64,000 nucleotides of DNA, taken from positions 1-64,000 of the forward strand of contig CANFLU010000001.1 in NCBI GenBank assembly GCA_947447975.1, read 5' to 3'. Position numbers and translations under genes: made by a program. The notes under the pieces were generated by a model that worked only from the letters and a program-made list of their open reading frames with translations, made no database searches and was not told where the DNA came from. Source of the stretch: Comamonadaceae bacterium (lineage in GTDB: Bacteria; Pseudomonadota; Gammaproteobacteria; Burkholderiales; Burkholderiaceae_C). Position 1 is the first letter of the stretch. The number at the start of each line of letters is the position of its first letter. Below, in pieces: positions 28,719-38,884 of this stretch.

Positions 28719-28734
28719 GCGCCGTGCCGGCGCT
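28718..28734. terminator. stem-loop between convergent genes
   Basis: Perfect arms AGCGCCG/CGGCGCT with a 3-base loop lie between the acyltransferase gene and the convergent UPF0114 gene. Only a short T-containing tail (TATGGTTTAG) follows on the plus strand, so it is a weak terminator candidate. Confidence 0.45.
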
Positions 28735-28740
28735 TATGGT

Positions 28741-29343
28741 TTAGTGTGGGGCTTTGTGGGTGTTGTTCAAAATTTGGTCGGTATACGCAATGGCCAGCGC
28801 GCTGAGCAAAAACGTCGCATGAATAATGGATTGCCACATCAGCACTTTGGTGTCGTAGTTGGCAGCGTTGATAAAGGTCTTGAGCAAATGAATAGAGCTG
28901 ATACCGATGATCGCTGTTCCAAGTTTGACCTTGAGTACCGAGGCGTTGACATGGTCTAGCCACTCGGGCTGATCGGGGTGACCTTCCAAGTGCATACGGC
29001 TGACAAAGGTCTCGTAGCCGCCCACAATCACCATGATGAGCAGGTTGGAAATCATCACCACATCAATGAGCGCCAAGACCACCAGCATGATGAGCGTTTC
29101 ATTGAGCGAGGTTAACGGCGCCTCGGACTGGTAACCCATACTGGTTACCAAGGCTTGCAATGCGGTTTGGTTGCCAAATGCGGCTTCCAACAGATGCAGC
29201 AGCTCGACCCAGAAGTGGTACACGTACACGCCCTGCGCGGCAATCAGGCCCAAGTAGAGAGGCAGTTGCAGCCATCGGCTGGCAAATATCAGCGTGGGCA
29301 AGGGCTTTAAGCTAGGGCTAGGTTTTTTGCGGTCTTGCGGCAT
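28741..29343 (-). CDS. UPF0114 (YqhA-like) membrane protein
   Basis: This is a 200-residue integral membrane protein of the TIGR00645/UPF0114 family. Hydrophobic segments lie at about 18-40, 85-110, 138-160 and 170-190. The family block [26 protein letters not shown] and the following [12 protein letters not shown] are clear. The function is unestablished; a transporter-like or membrane-stress role is often guessed. It is on the same strand as the two-component system upstream, with a 39-base gap to the kinase stop, so co-transcription is possible. Confidence 0.88.
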   Translation of the reverse strand: MPQDRKKPSPSLKPLPTLIFASRWLQLPLYLGLIAAQGVYVYHFWVELLHLLEAAFGNQTALQALVTSMGYQSEAPLTSLNETLIMLVVLALIDVVMISNLLIMVIVGGYETFVSRMHLEGHPDQPEWLDHVNASVLKVKLGTAIIGISSIHLLKTFINAANYDTKVLMWQSIIHATFLLSALAIAYTDQILNNTHKAPH

Positions 29344-29382
29344 GGTTTACTCCCAGATACAGGAGTTGATTATCCACGCCGT

Positions 29383-30843
29383 TTACACCGATGCCACGTC
29401 AAAGCGCACCGTAAAACACGCCCCCGGCGGAGTGTGTCCAGGATGGCTGTCGCTCAAATTTACGCTAGCTCGGTGTTGCCTAGCGATTTCCACCACGATG
29501 GGCAGACCTAAGCCTGATCCATCGGCTTCATTGCCCAATGCGCGGTAAAAGGGCTGGAACACCAACTCGCGCTCGGTCAGGGCCACCCCAGGGCCGCTGT
29601 CTTCCACTTGCAATGTCAGTGTCTTGGCCAAGGTGTCGGCCAGCACCCGAACCGTGATCACGGCGGCCACGTCGGCACGCGATTGGCTGTAGTTGATCGC
29701 GTTATCTACCAGGTTGCGAACCATCTCTTGTAAGAGCGTGGCGTTACCGTTAATTTTGACGCCAGCACTGCCCGGCTGTGCGCCCTCGTAGCCAATGTCA
29801 ATTTGCTTCTCCACCGCCCGTGGCGCGCAGTCGCGCACCACGTCCATGGTCAGCCGTGCGATGTCGCAAGGTTGGTGGGCCAGCACGGCGGCACTGCTTT
29901 CGGCGCGCGCCAAGGCGAGCAATTGGTTTACCGTGTGCGTGGCGCGGATGCTGGAGCGTCCGATTTGTCGCAGTGACAGCTTGAGCTCCTGGGCACTGGC
30001 GTCGTGCCGCTGTGCCAAATCGGCCTGCATACGCAAGCCGGCCAGCGGCGTTTTCAGCTGATGCGCGGCATCGGCCAAAAAACGTTTTTGGGTGGCAATG
30101 GAATCTTTCAAGCGCAAAAGCAAATCGTTGACCGAGGCTACCAGCGGCACCACCTCCAGCGGCACGGCCTGCGCGTCCAGGGGGCTTAGGTCATCGGGCT
30201 TGCGCGCGCGTATGGTTTCTTCCAGACGGTTGAGCGGTTTGATCGCTTGCGCCAAAGCCAGCCACACCAGCAGCACCGCCACCGGCAAGACCACAAACTG
30301 CGGCAGCATCACGCCCTTGACGATCTCGGTGGCCAGCACAGCGCGCTTGTCCATGGTTTCGGCCACTTGCACCAGGGCCAACTGGTTGCCAGGCAAGTCC
30401 AAGCGCACCCACATCGAGGCTACTTTCAGGTCTGTGCCGCCCAGAGTGATATCGCGCAAACGCACCTCGCCTACCGGGTTTCGCTCGTCCTGTGCAGGGC
30501 TTGGCAAATGAACGTCGCCACCCAACACCTGCCCCTGCGGACCCAACACCTGGTAGTAAACCATGTCGCTGTCTTCTGCGCGCAGCAACTCACGCGCGGG
30601 CTGCGGCAGCGTAAAACTCACCTGGTCATGCTGCGTTTTGATGTACTGCGCAAGCACGTTGGCATTGTATTCCAGCGCACGGTCAAAAGGTTTACCGGCG
30701 ATACCCTGGGCCACCAACCAAGTCAGCACCAGGCTGATCGGCCACAACAGCAGGATGGGCGTGAGCATCCAATCCAGAATTTCGCCGAACAGCGAGCGCT
30801 GTTCACTTTGGAAGACTTTCAATTCGGGATTTTTTCCAGGCAA
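29383..30843 (-). CDS. sensor histidine kinase, TctE type
   Basis: This is a 486-residue membrane kinase with transmembrane segments near 25-46 and 178-199 flanking a 2CSK_N-like periplasmic domain. The HAMP-like linker (about 200-250) precedes the H-box with His261 (ADAAHQLKTPLAGLR). The ATP lid has LVDNAINYS, VEDSGPGV and GSGLGLPIV. It overlaps the response regulator gene by 25 bases, so the two are tightly coupled. No tricarboxylate (tctCBA) genes are adjacent, so the tct name is family-level only. The second such kinase in the window is at 5460. Confidence 0.92.
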   Translation of the reverse strand: MPGKNPELKVFQSEQRSLFGEILDWMLTPILLLWPISLVLTWLVAQGIAGKPFDRALEYNANVLAQYIKTQHDQVSFTLPQPARELLRAEDSDMVYYQVLGPQGQVLGGDVHLPSPAQDERNPVGEVRLRDITLGGTDLKVASMWVRLDLPGNQLALVQVAETMDKRAVLATEIVKGVMLPQFVVLPVAVLLVWLALAQAIKPLNRLEETIRARKPDDLSPLDAQAVPLEVVPLVASVNDLLLRLKDSIATQKRFLADAAHQLKTPLAGLRMQADLAQRHDASAQELKLSLRQIGRSSIRATHTVNQLLALARAESSAAVLAHQPCDIARLTMDVVRDCAPRAVEKQIDIGYEGAQPGSAGVKINGNATLLQEMVRNLVDNAINYSQSRADVAAVITVRVLADTLAKTLTLQVEDSGPGVALTERELVFQPFYRALGNEADGSGLGLPIVVEIARQHRASVNLSDSHPGHTPPGACFTVRFDVASV

Positions 30844-31493
30844 TAGCCCAAACCGCGCACGGTGGCGATGCGGATCGGGCCTTTTTCAATTTTCTTGCGC
30901 AAGCGATGGATATAGACCTCAATCGCGTTATTGCTCACCTCCTCGCCCCATTCGCACAAGCGCTCTACCAACTGGTCTTTGCTGACCAGGCGGCCCGTGC
31001 GCTGCAACAGCACTTCCAAAAGGCCCAGCTCACGCGCCGACAACTCCACCATCTTGCCATCGATGGTGGCCACGCGTCCCGATTGGTCATAGACCAGCGG
31101 CCCGTGCTTGATATTGCTGCTGGCCGCACCCATGCCCCGGCGCACCAAGGCCCGCGCCCGTGCTTCGAGCTCTTGCAGGCTAAAGGGTTTGGCCATGTAG
31201 TCGTCAGCGCCGTAATCTAGGCCCTTGACGCGTTCTTCCACGCTGTCGGCGGCGGTCAATATCAACACCGGCAGCGAAGAGCCGCGCGCGCGCAAGCGTT
31301 TGAGCACTTCCAGGCCATGCATTTTGGGCAGACCCAGGTCCAGGATCAACAAATCAAACTCGGAGTTGGTCATGAGCGCCGCATCGGCTTCGCTGCCGCT
31401 GGCCACATGGTCTACCGCGGCGCCGGCATTGCGCAAGGCACGCAACAAGCCGTCGGCAAGTACCTGATCATCTTCGGCGATCAATATACGCAT
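30819..31493 (-). CDS. OmpR-family response regulator, TctD/QseB type
   Basis: This is a 224-residue regulator. The receiver domain has ED at 7-8, phospho-acceptor Asp52 (LILDLGLP) and Lys102 (MAKPF). The winged-helix output domain contains NAIEVYIHRLRKKI and ends RIATVRGLGYCLEK. Its 3' end overlaps the kinase start. Targets are unknown; the upstream MarR gene and downstream UPF0114 gene are the nearest candidates. Confidence 0.93.
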   Translation of the reverse strand: MRILIAEDDQVLADGLLRALRNAGAAVDHVASGSEADAALMTNSEFDLLILDLGLPKMHGLEVLKRLRARGSSLPVLILTAADSVEERVKGLDYGADDYMAKPFSLQELEARARALVRRGMGAASSNIKHGPLVYDQSGRVATIDGKMVELSARELGLLEVLLQRTGRLVSKDQLVERLCEWGEEVSNNAIEVYIHRLRKKIEKGPIRIATVRGLGYCLEKIPN

Positions 31494-31549
31494 GCTTGTC
31501 TCCTTGCGCTGTGCGCGCTATGTGTGGTCAGTGCGTCGACCAAACCATT

Positions 31550-32035
31550 CTAGGCGGCAGCGCCGTAGGCCTCCAGCCCCAGCGCTACCACTGTGGCAAT
31601 TTCGTCGCCCACGGCGGCGCGCAGCTCGGCCTCGGCCTGTGCCACGCTGTCGCGATAGGCGGCCAGCCAGGCCAGGCCGGTGGGCGTAAAGCAAACGCGG
31701 CGCGCCCGCGCATCGTGCGCATCGCCCTCGCGCTGCACCATGCCCCAGGCCTCGCACTGCGTGACCAGCGTGGCCATGGCCTGCTTGCGCATACCCGCGC
31801 GCTGGGCCAGATCCGTCAGGCGCGCACCTTCGGGCGGCAGGTGGCGGCTGATGTGCCAGTGTGCCGCCGTCAACTGGCCGCGCTGCGCCAAATTGGAGAG
31901 GCCCAGGGAGACGCCGGGGTGGCGCGCCATCAGCGCCATCACCCGCGCATCAAAGCGCTCCAGGGCCAGGCGCAACCAATGGCCCACATGGTTGTAACGC
32001 CAGGTATCCGGGGGCAAAGAGGGGGTTTCTCGCAT
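31550..32035 (-). CDS. MarR-family transcriptional regulator
   Basis: This is a 161-residue winged-helix regulator. The DNA-binding core runs from LSNLAQRGQLTAAHWHISRHLPPEGARLTDLAQRAGM (helices 2-3) through the recognition region MRKQAMATLVTQCEAWGMVQRE and the wing (HDARARRVCFTPTGL). Flanking helices form the dimer. It is divergent from recA. A dyad TAGT-N11-ACTA lies in the shared spacer and could be its operator. The ligand and regulon are unknown. Confidence 0.88.
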   Translation of the reverse strand: MRETPSLPPDTWRYNHVGHWLRLALERFDARVMALMARHPGVSLGLSNLAQRGQLTAAHWHISRHLPPEGARLTDLAQRAGMRKQAMATLVTQCEAWGMVQREGDAHDARARRVCFTPTGLAWLAAYRDSVAQAEAELRAAVGDEIATVVALGLEAYGAAA

Positions 32036-32071
32036 CGCAGATATAGTAATACAAACTGACTAAATTTATTG

Positions 32072-32099
32072 TTTACAGGTTTCAATATCGGCGTAAACT
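32072..32099 (+). promoter_or_regulatory. recA promoter
   Basis: TTTACA (32072-32077) and TAAACT (32094-32099) are separated by 16 bases, a plausible sigma-70 promoter. It overlaps the start of the LexA-type site just downstream, so repressor binding would block transcription. Confidence 0.55.
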
Positions 32100-32118
32100 A
32101 CTGTTCAAGCATCCAGCC
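32099..32118. promoter_or_regulatory. LexA-type SOS box upstream of recA
   Basis: The site TACTGT-N8-CCAG (32099-32116) matches the CTGT-N8-ACAG LexA consensus with one change, and its core closely follows the E. coli recA box (TACTGT....GCAT.CAG). It lies 64 bases before the recA ATG at the presumed transcription start. No lexA gene is in the window. Confidence 0.65.
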
Positions 32119-32181
32119 TGTAGTTAATCCCAGAGGCTAGTGTGCTCCAGTAACCCCACCCTTTATGCACAGGAGATAGCC

Positions 32182-33270
<1,089 letters not shown>

Positions 33271-33289
33271 AGCGCGATCAGCGCTTGGC

Positions 33290-33306
33290 GCCCGCACGTT
33301 GCGGGC
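33290..33306 (+). other. recA-recX intergenic stem-loop
   Basis: Arms GCCCGCA/TGCGGGC enclose CGT, itself nested inside GCGCCCG...CGGGCGC. A smaller hairpin, AGCGC-GATCA-GCGCT, precedes it at 33271-33285. No T-run follows. In E. coli a partial terminator lies at the same place and lowers recX expression; a similar role here is inferred. Confidence 0.5.
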
Positions 33307-33367
33307 ACCGGGCGCTTTGCGTTTGCAGCAAGCGCAAGTCGCAACACTTTTCCCATAGCTAGCAACC

Positions 33368-33823
33368 ATGGCCACCGGCACCAAGCTCTCCCTCACCGGC
33401 CGCGCGCTGCGCCTGCTCAGTAGCCGCGAGCATTCGCGCGCCGAGTTACAGCGTAAGCTCGCTCCCTATGAAGAGACGCCGGGCGAACTAGCCGCCGTAC
33501 TGGACAAGCTAGCTGCCAAAGACCTGCAAAGCGAACAGCGCGCCGTCGATTCACTGGTGCACCGGCGCAGCGCCAAACTCGGTAGCGCCCGCATTCGCCA
33601 AGAGATGCAGTCCAAAGGCATGGAGCCGCAAGCCATGGCCCAGGCCCTGAGCCAACTGCGCGCCAGCGAACAAGCCCGCGCCCATGCGGTCTGGCGCAAA
33701 AAATTTGGCGGCCCCGCCAGCACCCCTGCCGAACGCGCCAAGCAAGTGCGCTTTTTGGCCAGCCGCGGCTTTGGCGGCGAGGTTATCGCCCGCCTGGTGT
33801 CGGGCGCTTTCGATGAAGATTAA
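33368..33823 (+). CDS. recX: regulatory protein RecX
   Basis: This is a 151-residue modulator that binds RecA filaments and limits their growth. The family pattern is three RecX three-helix repeats: [23 protein letters not shown] at the N-terminus, the middle segment [27 protein letters not shown], and a C-terminal [23 protein letters not shown]. Its length is typical. It follows recA on the same strand and probably shares the SOS-controlled transcript, damped by intergenic hairpins. Confidence 0.93.
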   Translation: MATGTKLSLTGRALRLLSSREHSRAELQRKLAPYEETPGELAAVLDKLAAKDLQSEQRAVDSLVHRRSAKLGSARIRQEMQSKGMEPQAMAQALSQLRASEQARAHAVWRKKFGGPASTPAERAKQVRFLASRGFGGEVIARLVSGAFDED

Positions 33824-33865
33824 GGTAAGCTTCTCCAAATGGACATGTAAATAGGAGTTGCTGCG

Positions 33866-34534
33866 ATGAAGAAGTTGTGGGTCGAAAACCGAGGCTTTAT
33901 TCTTTTCTTGTTTTTATTCGGGCTCTTTCGTACCGCCATTGCCGACTGGAATCCGATTCCCTCCGGCTCCATGCGCCCTTCCTTGCTCGAAGGGGATGTG
34001 GTGTTGGTCAACCGTGTCGCCTACGATTTGAAAATACCACTCACCGATATCGCCCTTACGCGAATCGACGAGCCACAAAGAGGCGATATCGTTGTTTTTT
34101 ACTCGCCCAAAGACGGCACCCGTTTGATTAAGCGTCTGGTCGCACTGCCGGGCGATACCGTGCAAATGCGCAAAGGTGTGCTCATCATCAATGGGGAAGC
34201 GGCGCAGTATTCGGATGGGGTTCAAGTGCAAGAGCCCCTCGACGGGGCATCGTCTTTGCCGGCATTGCGTCTGCGCGAGCATCTGGGGGAAAGCGACCAC
34301 GCGGTGCAATGGTTGCCTAGCGTGCCATCCCTGCGCTCAATGCCGGCCTTTCGTGTGCCCGAAGGCCATTATTGGATGATGGGTGACAACCGCGATAACA
34401 GCGCCGATTCACGCTACATCGGCCCCGTGCCACGCCATCTGCTGGTGGGCCGCGCGCATCACTTGGTGCTTTCGGTCGCATTCAAAGAAAACTGGCTGCC
34501 ACGCTGGGAGCGCTTTGGCATGCCACTGTCCTGA
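33866..34534 (+). CDS. lepB: signal peptidase I (short form)
   Basis: This is a 222-residue S26 signal peptidase with one N-terminal membrane anchor (about 10-26) and a periplasmic catalytic domain. The nucleophile Ser35 lies in IPSGSMRPSL and the general base Lys89 in RLIKRLVALPGD. Box E appears as YWMMGDNRDNSADSRYIG. A start at 33866 is supported by AGGAG 9 bases upstream. It has one anchor rather than the two of the main LepB, so it may be a second signal peptidase, with the housekeeping copy elsewhere. That is inference. Confidence 0.9.
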   Translation: MKKLWVENRGFILFLFLFGLFRTAIADWNPIPSGSMRPSLLEGDVVLVNRVAYDLKIPLTDIALTRIDEPQRGDIVVFYSPKDGTRLIKRLVALPGDTVQMRKGVLIINGEAAQYSDGVQVQEPLDGASSLPALRLREHLGESDHAVQWLPSVPSLRSMPAFRVPEGHYWMMGDNRDNSADSRYIGPVPRHLLVGRAHHLVLSVAFKENWLPRWERFGMPLS

Positions 34535-34600
34535 AAACGTCGTGACCGGCGCATTCCTGCTTTGGGTCAGGGCGTTTGGCGGGGGCGGGGACTAAGCGTC

Positions 34601-35521
34601 TCACAGCCCCAACATCAGCTCCAAGTTTTGCACCGCTGCTCCACTGGCGCCCTTACCCAGGTTGTCTAGGCGGGCGACCAGCAGGGCGTGGCCGGCGGCT
34701 TGGTTGGCAAATACGCGCAGCTCCATCTGATTGCTACCGGCCAGCGCCACGGCGTCGAGCTTGCCGTCGGCGGTGGGCGACTCCACCGTCACCGTGCGGC
34801 TGCCGGCGTAGTGCGCAGACAAGGCATCGTGCAGGGCTTGGGCGCTCGGACGGCCAGGCAAGTCGTCCAAGTGCAGCGGCAATTGCACCAGCATGCCTTG
34901 CGCGAAATTGCCCACTGAAGGCACAAACAAAGGGCGGCGCGTCAATCCGCTGCAATGCATGATTTCGGGGATATGTTTATGCTGCAAGCCTAAGGCATAC
35001 AACTCAAACGGCGGGGCATTGCCCGCCTCGTAGGCCTCAATCATGCTGCGCCCGCCGCCACTGTAGCCACTTACCGATGGCAGGCATACCGGAAAGTCTG
35101 GCGGCAATAGTCCTGCGTCGACCAAGGGTCGCAACAGAGCAATCGCGCCGGTGGCATAGCAACCAGGGTTGGCCACGCGGTCTGCTGCAGCGATGGCTGC
35201 ACTTTGGTCCGGGCACAGTTCGGCAAAGCCATAGACCCAGCCCGGCGCGGTGCGGTGCGCGGTGGAGGCATCGATGATGCGCGGCGCATGGCCGGTATCG
35301 CGCCGCAGCGCATCGACCATGGCAACCGAAGCTATGGCAGCGTCGTCATGCAAACACAAAATCACCACGTCCGACTGCGCCATCAAGGCGCGCTTGGCCG
35401 CATCATCTTTACGCAGCGCCGGATCTATGCGCAGTATTTCGATTTGCGGCATCGCTTGCAGGCGCTCGCGGATTTGCAGGCCAGTGGTGCCGGCTTCGCC
35501 GTCGATAAAGATTTTTTTCAT
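34601..35521 (-). CDS. argC: N-acetyl-gamma-glutamyl-phosphate reductase
   Basis: This is a 306-residue type-2 ArgC, the third step of arginine synthesis (NADPH reduction of acetylglutamyl phosphate). The start is at 35521 ([21 protein letters not shown]). The longer open frame adds 55 residues not found in the family. The catalytic Cys is in [14 protein letters not shown], and [18 protein letters not shown] follows. It is a lone biosynthetic gene here, with no other arg genes nearby, lying convergent to lepB and divergent from sucC. Confidence 0.94.
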   Translation of the reverse strand: MKKIFIDGEAGTTGLQIRERLQAMPQIEILRIDPALRKDDAAKRALMAQSDVVILCLHDDAAIASVAMVDALRRDTGHAPRIIDASTAHRTAPGWVYGFAELCPDQSAAIAAADRVANPGCYATGAIALLRPLVDAGLLPPDFPVCLPSVSGYSGGGRSMIEAYEAGNAPPFELYALGLQHKHIPEIMHCSGLTRRPLFVPSVGNFAQGMLVQLPLHLDDLPGRPSAQALHDALSAHYAGSRTVTVESPTADGKLDAVALAGSNQMELRVFANQAAGHALLVARLDNLGKGASGAAVQNLELMLGL

Positions 35522-35710
35522 GGGCTGATTATTGGCAATCAATGCAAGTGGCGCGCTCAGTGCGGCACCGCCCACGCATCGTAAGCGGCAGGCAAGTATG
35601 CCGCGCTGCACCATGATACAGTTCTGCGTCTTTGCGCTATCCGCTGTGTCACCCCGGTTTGCGCCCCGTGAAGACCTTAACTGCACGCACTATTCCTAAA
35701 GAGAAAAGCC

Positions 35711-36880
35711 ATGAAAATCCACGAATACCAAGGCAAGGAAATCTTGCGCAATGCCGGCGTGCCTGTGCCGCGCGGCATCCCCGCGTTCACTGTGCAAGAG
35801 GCCGTCGAAGCCGCACAAAAACTCGGCGGTCCGGTATGGGTGGTCAAGGCGCAAATCCACGCGGGTGGCCGCGGCAAAGGCGGCGGCGTCAAGCTGGCGC
35901 GCTCAATTGACGAAGTCAAACAACTGGCTAACGAGATATTGGGCATGCAGCTGGTCACGCACCAAACCGGCCCGCTGGGCCAGAAAGTGCGCCGCTTGCT
36001 GATAGAAGACGGCGCCGATATTCAAAAAGAGTATTACGTTTCTGCCCTCACCGACCGGGCTAGCCAGCGCGTGGCCATGATTGCCTCGTCGGAAGGCGGC
36101 ATGGATATCGAAGGGGTGGCGCACGACACGCCGGAAAAAATCATCACCGAAATCGTCGATCCGGCCCTGGGCCTGACCGACGCCCAGGCCAAGAAACTGG
36201 CAGATGCCATAGGCGTTCCCGCTGGCTCCACGGCCAAAGCCGTTGACGTATTGCAAAAGATTTACCAGGTCTATATGGACACCGATGCCAGCTTGGTGGA
36301 GGTGAACCCGTTGATTTTGGAAGGCAATGGCAACATCAAAGCCCTGGACGCGAAGTTCAACTTCGACGCCAACGCGCTCTACCGCCACCCCGAAATCGTC
36401 GCTTACCGTGACCTGGATGAAGAAGACGCTGCGGAAATTGAGGCCTCCAAGTTTGACCTGGCCTACATCAGCTTGGACGGCAACATCGGTTGCCTGGTCA
36501 ACGGTGCCGGATTGGCGATGGCGACCATGGACACCATCAAACTGTTTGGCGCCGAGCCGGCCAACTTTTTGGACGTAGGCGGCGGCGCCACGCCGGAAAA
36601 AGTGACCGAGGCTTTCAAGATCATGCTGAAAAACCCCAAGGTCAAAGCCATTTTGGTCAACATCTTTGGCGGCATCATGAAGTGCGACACCATTGCCCAC
36701 GGCGTGATCGCAGCATGCAAAGCGGTCAATCTGCAAGTTCCGCTGGTGGTTCGTATGAAGGGCACTAACGAGGACATCGGTAAAAAAATGCTGGCCGACT
36801 CGGGCCTGCCCATCATCAGTGCCGACACCATGGCCGAAGCGGCGCAAAAAGTTGTCGCCGCCGTCCAAGCCCACGCCTAA
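35711..36880 (+). CDS. sucC: succinyl-CoA synthetase, beta subunit
   Basis: This 389-residue ADP-forming beta subunit works with SucD in the TCA cycle. The ATP-grasp opening [22 protein letters not shown], the segment [20 protein letters not shown], and the C-terminal ligase part [17 protein letters not shown] and [16 protein letters not shown] are diagnostic. Its length is as in E. coli. sucD follows 30 bases later. Beta-proteobacterial sucCD is typically apart from the sucAB-lpd genes, as here. Confidence 0.98.
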   Translation: MKIHEYQGKEILRNAGVPVPRGIPAFTVQEAVEAAQKLGGPVWVVKAQIHAGGRGKGGGVKLARSIDEVKQLANEILGMQLVTHQTGPLGQKVRRLLIEDGADIQKEYYVSALTDRASQRVAMIASSEGGMDIEGVAHDTPEKIITEIVDPALGLTDAQAKKLADAIGVPAGSTAKAVDVLQKIYQVYMDTDASLVEVNPLILEGNGNIKALDAKFNFDANALYRHPEIVAYRDLDEEDAAEIEASKFDLAYISLDGNIGCLVNGAGLAMATMDTIKLFGAEPANFLDVGGGATPEKVTEAFKIMLKNPKVKAILVNIFGGIMKCDTIAHGVIAACKAVNLQVPLVVRMKGTNEDIGKKMLADSGLPIISADTMAEAAQKVVAAVQAHA

Positions 36881-36910
36881 AGCCCACGCCAACGTCAGAA
36901 AGAACCCGCC

Positions 36911-37804
36911 ATGTCGATCTTCATCAATAAAGACACCCGCGTTATCACCCAGGGCATTACCGGCAAAACCGGTGCATTCCACACTGAGAAGTGCCAGGAA
37001 TACGCCAATGGCAAAGCCTGCTTTGTCGCCGGGGTCAACCCCAAAAAAGCCGGCGAGTCGGTACTGGGTATCCCAATTTACGCCTCGGTCAAAGAGGCCG
37101 CGCACGAAACCGGCGCGACCGTGTCCGTGATCTATGTGCCGCCCCCCGGCGCGGCAGCTGCTATCTGGGAAGCCGTCGAGGCCGACCTGGACCTGGCTAT
37201 CTGCATCACCGAGGGCATCCCCGTGCGTGACATGCTGGAAGTGCGCAACAAAATGCGCGCCAAAGAAGCCGCCGGTGGCAAGAAAACCCTGCTGCTCGGG
37301 CCTAACTGCCCCGGCCTGATCACACCCGAAGAGATCAAGATCGGCATCATGCCCGGCCACATCCACCGCAAAGGCCGCATCGGTGTAGTCAGCCGCTCGG
37401 GCACGCTCACCTACGAAGCGGTCGCCCAGCTCACCGAAATCGGCCTGGGCCAATCCAGCGCCGTGGGCATTGGCGGGGATCCGATCAACGGGCTCAAGCA
37501 CATCGACATCATGCGCGCTTTTAACGAAGACCCGGACACCGATGCCGTCATCATGATCGGCGAAATCGGCGGCCCGGACGAAGCCGAAGCGGCGCGCTGG
37601 TGCAAACTGAATATGAAAAAACCCATCGTCGGCTTTATCGCCGGTGTCACTGCGCCTGCCGGTAAGCGCATGGGCCATGCCGGTGCGCTGATCAGTGGTG
37701 GCGCCGACACGGCGGACGCCAAGCTGGCGGTGATGGAAGAGTGTGGCTTCAAAGTGACGCGCAACCCATCCGAGATGGCCAAACTGCTCAAGGCCATGCT
37801 TTAA
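36911..37804 (+). CDS. sucD: succinyl-CoA synthetase, alpha subunit
   Basis: This is a 297-residue CoA-binding alpha subunit. It opens MSIFINKDTRVITQGITGKTG, and carries the CoA-site motif VIYVPPPGAAAAIWEAVE. The phospho-His loop GFIAGVTAPAGKRMGHAGALI is present, as is LLGPNCPGLITP. It partners SucC in converting succinyl-CoA to succinate with ATP formation. It ends 265 bases before the TerC gene. Confidence 0.98.
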   Translation: MSIFINKDTRVITQGITGKTGAFHTEKCQEYANGKACFVAGVNPKKAGESVLGIPIYASVKEAAHETGATVSVIYVPPPGAAAAIWEAVEADLDLAICITEGIPVRDMLEVRNKMRAKEAAGGKKTLLLGPNCPGLITPEEIKIGIMPGHIHRKGRIGVVSRSGTLTYEAVAQLTEIGLGQSSAVGIGGDPINGLKHIDIMRAFNEDPDTDAVIMIGEIGGPDEAEAARWCKLNMKKPIVGFIAGVTAPAGKRMGHAGALISGGADTADAKLAVMEECGFKVTRNPSEMAKLLKAML

Positions 37805-37952
37805 GCTCGGCTTTGCGCGCACTCGGACTGGCGCGTCGCTGCGCGCTTCGCAGTGTTCGCAGTAGCGTCCTCGATGTGATTCACGTTGCGCTCCAAAAGG
37901 CGTTTCTGCAAAGCCGTCGGCCATAGCAATCTATGGCTTGCTGCCTGACTGC

Positions 37953-38049
37953 CTTGGGGAGCCAGCACTTCCTGCGACACTTCGCTGTCAATCGCTACAC
38001 TCTGGCACCCCCCGCAGGAGCGCCAGCACCAGTGGACATGGATACCAAG
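37953..38049 (+). promoter_or_regulatory. possible degenerate yybP-ykoY-like leader upstream of TerC
   Basis: The leader contains CTTGG-GGAG (37953-37961), a GTCAATCGC element and CCAAG (38045-38049), which could close a P1 helix (CTTGG/CCAAG). This covaries with GAAGG/CCTTC in the clear Mn riboswitch before the other TerC gene, with similar overall length (97 versus 104 bases). The highly conserved CAAGACC loop is absent and GGGGAG is followed by CC rather than TAGC, so this is only a weak candidate. Confidence 0.3.
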
Positions 38050-38069
38050 CACGCCTAAGAAAGACAACC

Positions 38070-38762
38070 ATGGAAATGCTGCAAACCCCCGAGTTCTGGC
38101 TCGGCTTACTGAAAATCATCTGGATCAACATCATCCTGTCGGGTGATAACGCGGTCGTCATCGCCCTGGCTGCGCGCAGCTTGCCCGCACAGCAGCAGAA
38201 ACAAGCCATCTTGTTTGGGTCGGGCGCCGCAGTGGTCTTGCGTATTGTGCTGACCCTGGTGGCCGTCCAATTGCTGGCCCTACCCTATTTACAAATCATT
38301 GGTGGCGCGCTGCTGTTATGGATTGGTGTGCAGTTACTGGCTGAAGACGGTGATGAAGAGGGCGAAGAAAAACAGTATGGCTCGATGATGGCGGCGATTC
38401 GTACGATCTTGATTGCCGACTTGGTCATGAGCTTGGATAACGTGATTGCCGTGGCGGCCGCTGCCAAAGGCAGCATGGTGTTACTCATTTTGGGTCTGGC
38501 CATCAGCATCCCGCTGGTCATCTTCGGCAGCACCTTGATGATCCGCTTGATGGAGCGCTTCCCCATCGTGGTGACCTTTGGCGCAGCGCTGATAGGCTGG
38601 GTGGCAGGCGAAACGGTTGTCAGCGACAAGGTGTTGGCACCGTTGCTGGAAAACGCGCACTGGCTGCACCAGGCCGGCCCGGCTTTGGGCGCTGCACTGG
38701 TGCTGCTGCTGGGACGCTGGCTGCAAAACCGCGATAAGGTGGAGGAAGCGGACGCGCCTTGA
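38070..38762 (+). CDS. TerC family membrane protein
   Basis: This is a 230-residue integral membrane protein of the TerC/YjbE type, a family with proven manganese exporters in other bacteria. About seven hydrophobic segments are separated by an acidic loop (EDGDEEGEEKQYG). Metal-site motifs are LSGDNAVVIALAAR in the first half and MSLDNVIAVAAAAKG in the second. I start at the ATG at 38070, MEMLQTPEFWLGLL. The open frame extends upstream but without family character. A second TerC gene is at 43565-44284. Confidence 0.88.
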   Translation: MEMLQTPEFWLGLLKIIWINIILSGDNAVVIALAARSLPAQQQKQAILFGSGAAVVLRIVLTLVAVQLLALPYLQIIGGALLLWIGVQLLAEDGDEEGEEKQYGSMMAAIRTILIADLVMSLDNVIAVAAAAKGSMVLLILGLAISIPLVIFGSTLMIRLMERFPIVVTFGAALIGWVAGETVVSDKVLAPLLENAHWLHQAGPALGAALVLLLGRWLQNRDKVEEADAP

Positions 38763-38855
38763 ACATCGCCGCCTTGGTTTGACCTAACGCCAGTGGCCGG
38801 ACTGGGCTATCGATTCAAACAGGGCTTGTTTCTAAAAATTTCACGCACTGCGGTC

Positions 38856-38884
38856 TTGAAATTTTGCGTTAGATGGTTTAAAAA
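38856..38884 (+). promoter_or_regulatory. candidate pilA promoter
   Basis: TTGAAA (38856-38861), a 17-base spacer and TAAAAA (38879-38884) lie in an A/T-rich patch about 85 bases before the pilin ATG. It resembles a sigma-70 promoter. The sigma-54 promoter expected for many pilA genes was not found with correct GG/GC spacing. Confidence 0.45.

Noticed and set aside
35903-37924. A 673-residue open frame on the minus strand across sucC and sucD
   Set aside because: It is antisense to two certain genes and is His/Asp/Phe-rich with no family features, a typical shadow frame in G+C-rich DNA.
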